A program made the position numbers and the translations under genes. A stretch of 64,000 nt of DNA. It comes from Sinorhizobium sp. 8-89 (GTDB lineage Bacteria; Pseudomonadota; Alphaproteobacteria; Rhizobiales; Rhizobiaceae). A model generated the notes under the pieces. It ran no database searches. It saw only the letters and a program-made list of their open reading frames with translations, and was not told where the DNA came from. The stretch spans positions 1 to 64,000 of the forward strand of contig NZ_JASKLR010000013.1 in assembly GCF_030124325.1 (NCBI RefSeq), read 5' to 3'. This document shows, piece by piece, positions 26,699-35,148 of the stretch (positions within the stretch are counted from its first letter, which is position 1; each line of letters begins with the position of its first letter).

Positions 26699-26716
26699 CC
26701 GGATCTCGCGATCCGG
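26699..26716 (+). promoter_or_regulatory. Intercistronic hairpin before the binding-protein gene
   Basis: CCGGATC-TCGC-GATCCGG forms a 7-bp stem with a four-base loop immediately after the permease stop codon. It probably sets differential mRNA stability between permease and binding-protein messages. Confidence 0.55.
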
Positions 26717-26758
26717 CCACATCAGCGAAGACCCTGACACATTGGGAGGAAAGAAAAC

Positions 26759-27709
26759 ATGCGAAAGGGATTAATGGGCATTGCTGCCGTCGCGATGATG
26801 GCACTGACGGGCGTGGCCCACGCGGAGGAGAAGAAGGTCACGATCGGCGTCTCGATCCCTGCGGCCGACCACGGCTGGACCGCCGGCGTCGTGTTCCATG
26901 CGGAACGCGTCGCGAAGCAACTTATGGAACAGCATCCGGGCCTCAACGTCATCGTCAAGACCTCGCCGGATCCGGCGAGCCAGGCCAACGCCGTGCAGGA
27001 TCTCGAAACCCAAGGCATCGACGCGCTGGTGATCCTGCCGACAGATCCCGATCCGCTGGTCAACGCCATCAAGGAAGTCAAGGGCAAGGGCACGTTTGTG
27101 GCGCTCGTCGACCGCGCGCCCTCGATCAACGACAACAGCGTGCGTGACCTCTATGTCGCCGGCAACAACCCGGCGCTCGGCCAGGTCGCCGGCGAATACA
27201 TCAAGGCTACGACGCCCGAAGCCAAGGTCGTCGTTATCCGCGGCCTGCCGATCCCGATCGACCAGCAGCGCCAGGACGGCTTCGATCAGGGCATCGCCGG
27301 CTCCAAGGTCGAAATTCTCGACCGCCAGTACGGCAACTGGAACCGCGACGACGCCTTCAAGGTGATGCAGGACTACCTGACCAAGTATCCGCAGATCGAC
27401 GTCGTCTGGTGCCAGGATGACGATATGGCCGTCGGCGTCCTGCAGGCGATCGAGCAGGCCAAGCGCACCGACATCCAGTATGTCGTCGCCGGCGCCGGTT
27501 CGAAGGATATGATCAAGAAGGTGATGGACGGCGACAAGATGATTCCGGTCGACGTGCTCTACCCGCCGGCAATGGTAGGCACCGCACTCGAAATGACGGT
27601 CGCCAACTTCTACGGACAGGTTCCGGTTCGCGGCACCTACACGATCGACGCGACGCTGGTCACCAAGGACAATGCGAAGGACTTCTACTTCCCCGATTCA
27701 CCGTTCTGA
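26759..27709 (+). CDS. Sugar ABC transporter substrate-binding protein (CUT2)
   Basis: This 316-residue periplasmic binding protein has the signal peptide MRKGLMGIAAVAMMALTGVA-HA and mature start EEKKVTIGVSIPAADHGW. Lobe motifs are IDALVILPTDPDPL, GTFVALVDRAPS, VWCQDDDMAVGVLQAIE and VAGAGSKDMIKK. The paired aspartates and aromatic residues fit sugar or polyol binding of the RbsB type. A GGGAGGAAAGAAAAC leader precedes the start. It is the last gene of its operon and is followed by a strong intrinsic terminator. Confidence 0.93.
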   Translation: MRKGLMGIAAVAMMALTGVAHAEEKKVTIGVSIPAADHGWTAGVVFHAERVAKQLMEQHPGLNVIVKTSPDPASQANAVQDLETQGIDALVILPTDPDPLVNAIKEVKGKGTFVALVDRAPSINDNSVRDLYVAGNNPALGQVAGEYIKATTPEAKVVVIRGLPIPIDQQRQDGFDQGIAGSKVEILDRQYGNWNRDDAFKVMQDYLTKYPQIDVVWCQDDDMAVGVLQAIEQAKRTDIQYVVAGAGSKDMIKKVMDGDKMIPVDVLYPPAMVGTALEMTVANFYGQVPVRGTYTIDATLVTKDNAKDFYFPDSPF

Positions 27710-27736
27710 TCGGACGCATCGGCGATAGTCTTGCCT

Positions 27737-27774
27737 CGACCTGCCCGCGCGTTGCCGGGCAGGTCGTTTGTTTG
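27737..27774 (+). terminator. Rho-independent terminator of the third sugar importer operon
   Basis: CGACCTGCCCG pairs perfectly with CGGGCAGGTCG across an eight-base loop and is followed by TTTGTTTG, 27 bases after the binding-protein stop. Confidence 0.88.
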
Positions 27775-27780
27775 AGAGAC

Positions 27781-27976
27781 ACCCCCCTCTGCCCTGCCGG
27801 GCATCTCCCCCACAAGGGGGAGATCGGCAAGCGGCGACGCCCCGCTCAACCAATTGCGTTGCGTGCCCACTGTTGAATTCGGCGACATCGGCGTTTGCCA
27901 GCGTGCTGTGGGCAGGCCTTTGTTGCTGGCCGATCTCCCCCTTGTGGGGGAGATGCCCGGCAGGGCCGAGGGGGGT
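27781..27976. repeat. RIME-like mosaic element: 48-bp arms in inverted orientation
   Basis: The left arm 27781-27828 and right arm 27929-27976 are inverted copies with a single mismatch over 48 bp, separated by a 100-bp spacer. Each arm has its own internal hairpin (CTCCCCC-ACAA-GGGGGAG). This matches the style of the Rhizobium-specific intergenic mosaic elements. It fills the gap between the importer terminator and the convergent tctE gene, where no coding frame is plausible. Confidence 0.85.
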
Positions 27977-28028
27977 GCCAACGAGCGCTTTCCGACCATT
28001 GCAGTCGAAACGATATGGCATGCTCGTC

Positions 28029-29408
28029 TCACCCCGCCGGAAACGCCACCACCGCCTTCAATCCGAGCCCGCCTTCACCCTCCTCCAGGCGCATCGCCCC
28101 GCCGTAAAGCGTGGCGATCTCCTCGACGATCGGCAGGCCAAGCCCGGTGCCAGGCGCCTCGTTGCCGCCGCGCCGGAAACGCTTGAGCACCGCTTCGCAC
28201 AATTCCGGCCGGATTCCCGGACCGTTATCCTCGACTTCAAGCACGACAGCATCGTCGCGTCTTTCGACACGTACCGTGACCTCGGCGCCCCGTCCGGCAT
28301 GGAGGATCGCGTTGCCGATCAGGTTCTTCAGAAGCTCGCCGACGAGCAGCGGCTCGGCGCGGATCCAGTGCTCACCGTCGCCGGCAAAACCGAGGTCGAT
28401 TCCGGCCTCGCCGGCCACCGGCACATGCTCGGCGGTGATTGCGCGGGCGAGCCCCACGAGCTCTATGCGCTCCGAACCGCGCGCCTCCTCCCTCGCCGCC
28501 GCATCGATCTTCGCCATCAGCAGCAATTGCGCGAGAATGCGTTCGGCATCGGCGACTGCTTCATCCGCCTTGCGCGCAGCCACCCGCGTTGCCTCGATCG
28601 TACCCGCTCTCTGAGCAAGTGCCAGCTGCGTGCGGATGATCGCAAGCGGCGTTCTCAGCTGATGGCTGGCATTGCCGGTAAAATGGCGCAACGCATCGAG
28701 CGCCGACTGCAGGCGCACCATGAAGGAGTTTACGGTGTCGACAAGCCCCTGAACCTCGCTCGGCACCCGCTCGCCGATCGGATGCAGATCGTCGGGACTG
28801 CGCTCGGCGATGGCGTCGCCGAGCCGATAGAGCGGCCTTAGCGAGAAGGTGACGGCGACCCAGACAATCACCGCCGCGCCAGCGATCATCAGGCCCAGAC
28901 GCAGGGCGGAGCGCAAAAGGATCGTCTGCGTCAACTGTCGTCTCGCGATCGTCGTTTCAGCAACCGTCACTACAAAGGGAACGGAATTGACGCCCGTAGA
29001 AGCGGAACGCCGGAGTGCTGCAATGCGGATGGGCTCGCCGCGGAAGACGGCCTCTCCGAACACCGTCGACTGGTCCTGAGCTGCCGTGAGCGACGGCAGG
29101 GTCTGATAACCGGTAATGAATTGGCCTGGCGGCCCGTCCACCCGGTAGAAGACCCGGTCCTGTGCCGCGGATGTCAGCATCTCCAGCGCGACATAGGGAA
29201 TATCGACCTGAAGTGAGCCGTCCTCGGCGACGACGACGCGTTCGGCGATCGCCAGCGCCGAACCGGCAAGCACGCGATCCGAGACGACATTCGCCGTCTT
29301 GACCGCTTCCCGGTAAGTGTCGGTCAGCGCCACCACCCCGATCACGGCGGTGGAAATCAAGAGCCAGCCGAGCAGCCTGCGCCGCAGTGAATAGACGACC
29401 GTCCTCAT
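28029..29408 (-). CDS. tctE: TctE-type sensor histidine kinase
   Basis: This 459-residue membrane kinase has TM1 at about residues 12-30, a periplasmic sensor domain of about 130 residues (2CSK_N type), TM2 at about 166-188 and a HAMP-like segment (LRPLYRLGDAI). Its dimerisation box HFTGNASHQLRTPLAIIR has the phospho-accepting His near residue 250. The ATPase domain shows the N box (LLKNLIGNAILHA), G1 (VEDNGPGI) and G2 (GTGLGLPIV). It overlaps the response regulator gene by four bases. The tctCBA citrate-type transporter nearby makes tricarboxylate sensing likely. Confidence 0.92.
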   Translation of the reverse strand: MRTVVYSLRRRLLGWLLISTAVIGVVALTDTYREAVKTANVVSDRVLAGSALAIAERVVVAEDGSLQVDIPYVALEMLTSAAQDRVFYRVDGPPGQFITGYQTLPSLTAAQDQSTVFGEAVFRGEPIRIAALRRSASTGVNSVPFVVTVAETTIARRQLTQTILLRSALRLGLMIAGAAVIVWVAVTFSLRPLYRLGDAIAERSPDDLHPIGERVPSEVQGLVDTVNSFMVRLQSALDALRHFTGNASHQLRTPLAIIRTQLALAQRAGTIEATRVAARKADEAVADAERILAQLLLMAKIDAAAREEARGSERIELVGLARAITAEHVPVAGEAGIDLGFAGDGEHWIRAEPLLVGELLKNLIGNAILHAGRGAEVTVRVERRDDAVVLEVEDNGPGIRPELCEAVLKRFRRGGNEAPGTGLGLPIVEEIATLYGGAMRLEEGEGGLGLKAVVAFPAG

Positions 29409-30082
29409 TCGGGGCTGGCCGTCTTGTCGAGATAATAGCCGATGCCGCGCGCGGTGCGCACCGTCAGGCCGTAGGGTGCCAAGCGCTTGCGGAGCCGGCT
29501 CACATATTGCTCGATCGCATTCGGGCTGAGATCGTCATCGAGGCCGGTGAGCGACTGGACGATCGCCTCCTTGGCGACGACCTTGCCGGCGCGCATGAAC
29601 AGAAGTTCGAGCAACCCGAGCTCGCGGGCGGGAATCTCGATCGGCGCGCCGGCGGAGGAGAAACTGCGTGAGGTCAGGTCCAGGGACACATTGCCGTAGC
29701 TGACGACCGAGGCGCGCAGTCCCGCCTGGCGGCGGAGGAGAACCCGCACCCGTGCCTCGAACTCGCCGATGTCGAAAGGCTTGATCATGTAATCGTCGGC
29801 GCCGAGATCGAGGCCTTTCACCCGCTCCTCCGGCGTACCGCGCGCCGTCAGGATCAGCACCGCCGCCCGGTTCTGCCGCGCCCGCATGGCCCGCAGCACG
29901 TCGAGCCCGTCCATCTCCGGCAAATTCAAGTCGAGGATCACCAGATCGAAGCTTTCCGCAGCGGCAACGGCATGCGCCGAGGCGCCGTCGCTGACGACGT
30001 CGACCGCATAGCCGCTTCCGCGCAGGATCGCCGATAGACCCTCTGCCAGGGCCTGGTTGTCTTCAACAAGCAAGATTCGCAA
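29405..30082 (-). CDS. tctD: TctD-type response regulator (OmpR family)
   Basis: At 225 residues this is a receiver plus winged-helix regulator: MRILLVEDN, phospho-acceptor D51 in VILDLNLPEMDG, the conserved Lys in DYMIKPFD, and a Trans_reg_C domain ending YVSRLRKRL...VRTARGIGYYLD. The start is set at TTG 30082 because GGGGGAGAG lies six to seven bases upstream and the product then begins exactly like other OmpR-type regulators; a GTG at 30103 would add seven residues encoded by that Shine-Dalgarno site. It is co-transcribed with tctE and divergent from a binding-protein gene at 30261. Confidence 0.9.
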   Translation of the reverse strand: MRILLVEDNQALAEGLSAILRGSGYAVDVVSDGASAHAVAAAESFDLVILDLNLPEMDGLDVLRAMRARQNRAAVLILTARGTPEERVKGLDLGADDYMIKPFDIGEFEARVRVLLRRQAGLRASVVSYGNVSLDLTSRSFSSAGAPIEIPARELGLLELLFMRAGKVVAKEAIVQSLTGLDDDLSPNAIEQYVSRLRKRLAPYGLTVRTARGIGYYLDKTASPE

Positions 30083-30140
30083 TTGTCGCTCTCCCCCGAT
30101 CACTTTATCGGCCGCAGGCTTGCTTGTGAACGGCAGACGG

Positions 30141-30236
30141 CTACTGCATACTTCCTTAAATCGAATTGATCTAAGGAGAAAATCATGCAGCGCTTCAAGC
30201 CGTTACAGCGACCTTGGCGCGCCTGAACGGGCGCGC
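30141..30236 (-). repeat. Dispersed structured repeat, copy D (minus orientation)
   Basis: Read on the minus strand this element has a hairpin (GCGCGCC with GGCGCGC), AAGGTCGCTGTAA, a CTTGAAG segment, CTGCATGATTTT, a central stretch with TCCTTA and TAAGGA, and TATGCAGTAG. It is the same order as copies A-C. It occupies the promoter gap between tctD and the binding-protein gene, so on the plus strand it would lie in the latter's leader. Confidence 0.7.
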
Positions 30237-30260
30237 GGCGCCGTAAGGCATTGTGGAATT

Positions 30261-31328
30261 ATGCGACACCTCATTTCCCTGCTTTTTTGCCTCTTTCTTC
30301 CTGGGCTGGCGCTCTCGGCGCCGGTGTTTTTTCCCGCCGTTTCCGGGGACGCCGCAGCCCCCGTCCTCGTCGTCTATTCCTCGCTCGACGAGCCGCTGGC
30401 GCGGCCGATGATCGTCGGCTTCCAGAGGGCCAATCCGGACGTGGCGGTGCGCTACGAGGACATGCTGACGGGCGAAATCTACGACCGGATCGTCAAGGAG
30501 ACGGATGCCGGCCAGAAGACGGCCGACTTTGCCTTCTCCTCGGCCATGGATCTGCAGGTCAAACTCAGCAACGACGGCTATGCGCAACGCAGCGACCTGC
30601 CGATGAGCGGTCGCTGGCCGGCCTGGGCGAACTGGCGCAACACGGCCTATGCGCTGACCTTCGAGCCGGCCGTCTTCGTCTATCACAAGCCGAGCTTCGC
30701 AACCGAGCCGCCGCCGGCAACCCGTGCGGAGTTCGTCGACTATCTGAAGCGTAAGGGCGGCGCGGTCTTCGGCCGCATCGGCACCTATGATATCGAACGC
30801 TCCGGCGTCGGCTTCCTCTTCATGTCGCGCGACCAGGAGCAGTTCGGCGACATCTGGAGCGTGATCCAGGCGATGGGGGCCGCGGGCGTCAAACTCTATT
30901 CGACCAGCCAGGCGATCGTCGAACGGGTTGCCGACGGCCGCTTCGTGCTCGGCTACAACATCCTCGGATCCTATGCAGCCGACTGGGCCTCGCGCCATCC
31001 CGATGTCGGCATCGTCCTTCCAAAGGACTACACGGTGGTGATGTCGCGCATCGGCCTGGTGCCCCAGGCGGCCGCCTCCCCCGATCTCGGCCGCCGCTAC
31101 CTGGAATTCTTCATGTCGAAGGAAGGCCAGACGATCATGGCGCGCGAGTTGCAGATCCCGGCAGTCAGCCCGGATGTCGCGGGCGAGAACACCGCCAACA
31201 CCATGCAGGAGATGCTGGGCGGCCAATTGCGCCCCGTTCCGGTCAGCCCGGGATTGATGGTCTATCTCGACCAGGTCAAGCGCGCCCGTCTGATCGCGCG
31301 CTGGAACGAGGTGCTGCGGCTACACTGA
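30261..31328 (+). CDS. Periplasmic solute-binding protein linked to TctDE
   Basis: This 355-residue secreted binding protein of the type 2 periplasmic fold (ferric iron/putrescine-like class) has the signal peptide MRHLISLLFCLFLPGLALSA. It shows VLVVYSSLDEPLARPMI, FQRANPDVAVRYEDMLTGE, ADFAFSSAMDLQVKL, a hinge near GAVFGRIGTYDIERSG and FFMSKEGQTIMA. It is not a TctC family member. No permease or ATPase adjoins it, so it may be an orphan receptor that presents a ligand to TctE rather than a transport subunit; similar genes beside tctDE occur in other proteobacteria. The ATG at 30261 has only a weak GGA upstream. Confidence 0.82.
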   Translation: MRHLISLLFCLFLPGLALSAPVFFPAVSGDAAAPVLVVYSSLDEPLARPMIVGFQRANPDVAVRYEDMLTGEIYDRIVKETDAGQKTADFAFSSAMDLQVKLSNDGYAQRSDLPMSGRWPAWANWRNTAYALTFEPAVFVYHKPSFATEPPPATRAEFVDYLKRKGGAVFGRIGTYDIERSGVGFLFMSRDQEQFGDIWSVIQAMGAAGVKLYSTSQAIVERVADGRFVLGYNILGSYAADWASRHPDVGIVLPKDYTVVMSRIGLVPQAAASPDLGRRYLEFFMSKEGQTIMARELQIPAVSPDVAGENTANTMQEMLGGQLRPVPVSPGLMVYLDQVKRARLIARWNEVLRLH

Positions 31329-31340
31329 CTTTCGCCTGCA

Positions 31341-31428
31341 GCGTTGTGGTCTCTCAGCAGCACAAGGTCGCTGCAGCTCTTTGAATTACTGCATGAAATC
31401 GGCTCCGGTCTAAGGAAACATGCAGCAG
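31341..31428 (+). repeat. Dispersed structured repeat, copy B
   Basis: It shares with copies A and C the block CACAAGGTCGCTGCAGC, CTTTGAATTACTGCATG and the closing TAAGGAAACATGCAG. CTGCATG and CATGCAG pair across 23 bases. It lies 13 bases after the binding-protein stop. The 230 bp that follow, up to tctC, hold no gene I can support; the tctC promoter is presumably there. Confidence 0.7.
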
Positions 31429-31657
31429 CAAAACAACCCATTTACGCAAAGCCGACTTGATGTCAGGTTAATGTCAGCTTTCTATGGTGGCTTAGGGATC
31501 GCTGATGATCCGTGGAGGCGGGCCGTCAGCAGCGCATCGGGAGGAAATCACCACCACGGTCAGCGGCTGGCGCGCAAGAAAACCAGCCACGTGCTTCTCC
31601 CGTACGCGACGATAATCAACGCACGCGCGATGAAACGCGCCTTACGGAGGACCGACC

Positions 31658-32602
31658 TTGAAACACTTCTTCCTGGCATCCATTCTCGCCGGCGCCCTGG
31701 CGCTTCCGGCATACGCGGCCGACTATACGATCATTGCACCGGCTAACCCCGGCGGCGGCTGGGACCAGACGGCCCGTTCGCTGCAGACGGTCATGCAGCA
31801 GGAAGGCATCTCCGGCAATGTCCAGGTGCAGAACGTTCCCGGCGCCGGCGGCACCATCGGGCTTGCGCAGTTCGCCAGCCAGCAGAAGGGCAACCCGAAT
31901 GCGCTCCTCGTCGGCGGCTATGTCATGGTCGGGGCCATTCTTACCAACAAATCGCCGGTTACCCTCAAGGACGTGACGCCGATCGCACGGTTAACGGGCG
32001 AATACGAAGCGATCGTCGTTCCGGCCGCTTCCGAAATCAAGACGATGGCCGACCTCGTCGCGGCGCTGAAGAAGGATCCGGGCGCGGTTTCCTGGGCTGG
32101 CGGCTCTGCCGGCGGCACCGACCACATCGCCGTTGGGCTGATTGCCAAGGCTGCCGGCGTCGATCCGACGAAGATCAACTACATCGCCTATTCCGGCGGT
32201 GGTGAAGCGCTCGCCGCCATTCTCGGCAGCCAGGTGACGGCTGGCATTTCCGGCTACGGCGAATTCGAATCGCAAGTGAAAGCCGGCACACTCCGCCTGA
32301 TCGCCGTTTCGAGCGCCGAGCGTATTCCGGGGATCGACGCGCCGACGCTGAAGGAATCGGGCGTCGACGTCGTGGTTGAAAACTGGCGCATGGTCGCGGC
32401 TGCCCCTGGCCTCACCGATGAACAGAAGGCGGCCGTTTCCGCCGACATCGAAAAGCTCGCCAAATCCCCGGGCTGGCAGGAAGTCTTGAAGACGAAGGGC
32501 TGGCAGGACACCTACCTCGCCGGCGACGCCTTCAACGAGCAGCTCGCGAAGGACATTTCCGCAACCGAAACCGTCCTCAAGGACATCGGGCTGGTCAAAT
32601 GA
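31658..32602 (+). CDS. tctC: Tripartite tricarboxylate transporter substrate-binding protein
   Basis: This 314-residue periplasmic receptor of the Bug/TctC family has the signal peptide [20 protein letters not shown] and mature start [21 protein letters not shown], the typical Gly-rich ligand loop. [14 protein letters not shown] and [21 protein letters not shown] are also family hallmarks. The start is TTG at 31658; GGAGG seven bases upstream fixes it. The transporter takes up citrate or related carboxylates with TctA and TctB. The next gene overlaps by four bases. TctD/TctE encoded nearby probably controls the operon. Confidence 0.95.
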   Translation: MKHFFLASILAGALALPAYAADYTIIAPANPGGGWDQTARSLQTVMQQEGISGNVQVQNVPGAGGTIGLAQFASQQKGNPNALLVGGYVMVGAILTNKSPVTLKDVTPIARLTGEYEAIVVPAASEIKTMADLVAALKKDPGAVSWAGGSAGGTDHIAVGLIAKAAGVDPTKINYIAYSGGGEALAAILGSQVTAGISGYGEFESQVKAGTLRLIAVSSAERIPGIDAPTLKESGVDVVVENWRMVAAAPGLTDEQKAAVSADIEKLAKSPGWQEVLKTKGWQDTYLAGDAFNEQLAKDISATETVLKDIGLVK

Positions 32603-33093
32603 ACAAGGGGAATCACCCTTCCGTAGAAACGCGCCGCCCTGACAGGGCGGCGCTTATTATCGCCGCGGTTCTGGCTGCCATCGCCGGCCTGATCTTCTGG
32701 GATGTTTCGCGTCTGAGCGGGCTCGCCGGCTATTCGCAGGTCGGCCCCACCACGGTTCCCTATGCGATCGCCTGCTGTCTGGTCGGGCTTTCAGTCTGGA
32801 CCGCCGTAGAAGCGGTGAGAGGCGACTTCGGTCACGAGCGGGAGAAACAGGAGTTCGGTCCGGTTCTCTGGATCGTCGGCGGCCTTGCCTCCCAGATGTT
32901 GCTGCTCAACACACTCGGCTTTTCGATCGCAACCGGCATTCTTTTTGCGATGACGGCGCGCGGTTTCGGCAAGCGCATGCTCTGGCTCACTGTGCCGATC
33001 GGCATCGTCTTCAGCTTCATCGTCTGGGTGATCTTCGCCAAGCTCCTGCAATTGTCGCTGCCCGCAGGGCCGCTTGAACGCCTGTTCTTCTGA
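32599..33093 (+). CDS. tctB: Tripartite tricarboxylate transporter small membrane subunit
   Basis: This 164-residue integral membrane protein has four predicted helices: [57 protein letters not shown] and [20 protein letters not shown]. The length and topology match TctB. It starts at ATG inside the tctC stop (ATGA overlap) and sits 14 bases before tctA. TctB is poorly conserved in general, so the assignment rests partly on position between tctC and tctA. Confidence 0.92.
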   Translation: MNKGNHPSVETRRPDRAALIIAAVLAAIAGLIFWDVSRLSGLAGYSQVGPTTVPYAIACCLVGLSVWTAVEAVRGDFGHEREKQEFGPVLWIVGGLASQMLLLNTLGFSIATGILFAMTARGFGKRMLWLTVPIGIVFSFIVWVIFAKLLQLSLPAGPLERLFF

Positions 33094-33107
33094 GGGGGCC
33101 GCCGACC

Positions 33108-34625
33108 ATGGGTACTTTTGACTTCCTGCTGCAGGGCCTGCTGGTTGCGGTCCAGCCGATGAACCTCGTCTATGCGCTGATCGGTGTGACGCTCGGTACC
33201 GCCGTCGGCGTCCTCCCCGGCATCGGTCCGGCCTTGACCGTGGCTCTGTTGCTGCCCGTCACCTACAAGCTCGATCCGGCCGGCTCGCTCATCATGTTTG
33301 CCGGCATCTACTACGGCGGCATGTATGGCGGATCGACCACTTCGATCCTGCTCAACACGCCCGGCGAAAGCTCGTCCATCGTCACCGCACTCGAGGGCAA
33401 CAAGATGGCGCGCGCCGGACGAGGCGGCCCTGCATTGGCGACCGCTGCGATCGGCTCGTTCGTCGCCGGTCTCATCGCGACGCTGGCACTGGCTTTCATC
33501 GCGCCCTATATCGTCAAGCTCGCACTCGTCTTCGGCCCGCGCGAATATTTCGCGCTGATGGTGCTTGCCTTCGTCACGGTTTCGTCGGCGTTCGGAGACT
33601 CGACGCTTCGCGGCCTCACCTCCCTCTTCGTCGGCCTTACACTCGCCTGCATCGGCATCGACCAGTTGACCGGCCAGACGCGTCTGTCCTTCGGGGTACC
33701 CGACCTCCTCGACGGCATCGAGGTAACGACGCTTGCGGTCGCCATGTTCGCAATCGGCGAGACGCTTTATATCGCGGCGCAGGGCGACCGTGGCCCGGAC
33801 AAGGTCGAAGCCGTAAAGGGCTCGGTCTGGATGAGCGCAATGGACTGGACCCGCTCATGGAAGCCCTGGCTTCGCGGCACCGCAATCGGCTTTCCGATCG
33901 GCGCAATGCCGGCCGGCGGCGCCGAAATCGGCACCTTCCTCTCCTATGCCACCGAGAAACGCCTGACCAAGCATCCGGAAGAATTCGGCAATGGCGCGAT
34001 CGAGGGCGTTGCCGGGCCGGAAGCGGCCAACAACGCCTCGGCCGCGGGTACGCTCGTGCCGTTGCTCACCCTTGGTCTGCCGACGACTGCGACCGCGGCG
34101 ATCATGCTGGCCGGCTTCCAGCAATATGGCCTTCAGCCCGGACCGCTGCTGTTTGCCACAAACCCGCAGCTCGTCTGGGGTCTGATCGCGAGCCTTCTCA
34201 TTGCCAACTTCATGCTGCTCGTCCTGAACCTGCCGCTGATCGGCCTCTGGGTGAGACTCCTGACCATCCCGAAGCCGTGGCTTTATGCCGGCATCCTGCT
34301 GTTTGCGACGCTTGGCACGATCGGCGCCAACCCGTCGGTATTCGAACTCGGTATGTTGCTCGCCTTCGGCCTGCTCGGCTACGTTATGCGCGTCTTCGGC
34401 TATCCGATCGCCCCGGTCGTCGTCGGCCTGATCCTCGGCCCGCTCGCCGAGCAGCAATTGCGCCGGGCGCTTTCGATCAGCCAGGGCGACGTGACCGTGC
34501 TCTTCACCTCGCCGATCGCGGCAGTGCTTCTGGTCATCGCCGCCCTCGCCCTTATCGTGCCGCTCATCCTGAGAGCTCGCGGGCGCGGCCAGGTGCTTGC
34601 GCAACTTGCCGCGAGCGAGGACTGA
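33108..34625 (+). CDS. tctA: Tripartite tricarboxylate transporter large membrane subunit
   Basis: This 505-residue membrane protein has about 11-12 helices. It shows the conserved loops [21 protein letters not shown] (split by a helix) and [20 protein letters not shown] near the N-terminus, and the repeat-related [20 protein letters not shown] and [21 protein letters not shown] in the second half. These are the strongest TctA markers. It is the ion-coupled translocation subunit for a tricarboxylate delivered by TctC. GGGGG lies upstream of the start. A hairpin terminator follows 27 bases after the stop. Confidence 0.96.
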   Translation: MGTFDFLLQGLLVAVQPMNLVYALIGVTLGTAVGVLPGIGPALTVALLLPVTYKLDPAGSLIMFAGIYYGGMYGGSTTSILLNTPGESSSIVTALEGNKMARAGRGGPALATAAIGSFVAGLIATLALAFIAPYIVKLALVFGPREYFALMVLAFVTVSSAFGDSTLRGLTSLFVGLTLACIGIDQLTGQTRLSFGVPDLLDGIEVTTLAVAMFAIGETLYIAAQGDRGPDKVEAVKGSVWMSAMDWTRSWKPWLRGTAIGFPIGAMPAGGAEIGTFLSYATEKRLTKHPEEFGNGAIEGVAGPEAANNASAAGTLVPLLTLGLPTTATAAIMLAGFQQYGLQPGPLLFATNPQLVWGLIASLLIANFMLLVLNLPLIGLWVRLLTIPKPWLYAGILLFATLGTIGANPSVFELGMLLAFGLLGYVMRVFGYPIAPVVVGLILGPLAEQQLRRALSISQGDVTVLFTSPIAAVLLVIAALALIVPLILRARGRGQVLAQLAASED

Positions 34626-34651
34626 TCCTTTCGCCTCCCAAGGCGATCCAT

Positions 34652-34695
34652 GGAGCGGGAAGAGGAGCGGCAGCCCTTCCCGCTCCAACTTTCTT
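34652..34695 (+). terminator. Hairpin terminator after tctA
   Basis: GGAGCGGGAAG pairs perfectly with CTTCCCGCTCC across 13 bases and is followed by AACTTTCTT, a weak T-tract. Confidence 0.65.
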
Positions 34696-34900
34696 CCCGC
34701 CGCAACATACTCTCCGAAACTACTCAATTTCCGGCCGGAAAATCGTACAGTTTTCCCCGGAAGGCTCCAAGTTCGACTGGCCGATCATCCCCGGACTTGC
34801 TTGCGCTGCATGGCTGGGGTGAGGTTTTGTGCATTGCAAAAACACCCGTCCAAGCACATCTTTTGCTCATCGAAATGGAAACGAAAAAGCGAGCAAAGAG

Positions 34901-35071
34901 ATGATTGCCACCAGCAAAAACCGCATGGGTTTCATTGGCCGCGCCTTCGCCGTCCTGAGCGCTGCGAATGCTGCTGCCGCCGCCGTCGAAGGCAACCGCC
35001 GTCCGAATGCGCGCGACCTGCGCACCCTCGGCATCGACCCGGCAAACTTCCCGGACATCCGCCGCGGCTAA
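34901..35071 (+). CDS. Small hypothetical protein (56 residues)
   Basis: This short frame encodes MIATSKNRMGFIGRAFAVLS, then an Ala-rich helix (AANAAAAAVEGNRRP) and NARDLRTLGIDPANFPDIRR. The C-terminal NRRPxxRDLxxLGIDPxxF pattern looks like a conserved small rhizobial protein family, though I cannot name one. GAGCAAAGAG precedes the ATG. The frame is open upstream, but the added residues are not protein-like. It is convergent with the FecR-TPR-barrel gene. No membrane segment is certain. Confidence 0.6.
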   Translation: MIATSKNRMGFIGRAFAVLSAANAAAAAVEGNRRPNARDLRTLGIDPANFPDIRRG

Positions 35072-35148
35072 CGCGCAGCGAGCGTCGCCGGAGAAAGCGA
35101 CCGAGACGTCGCCTCGAAGCAGATTTCGGACAGACACCGACTACGCGC

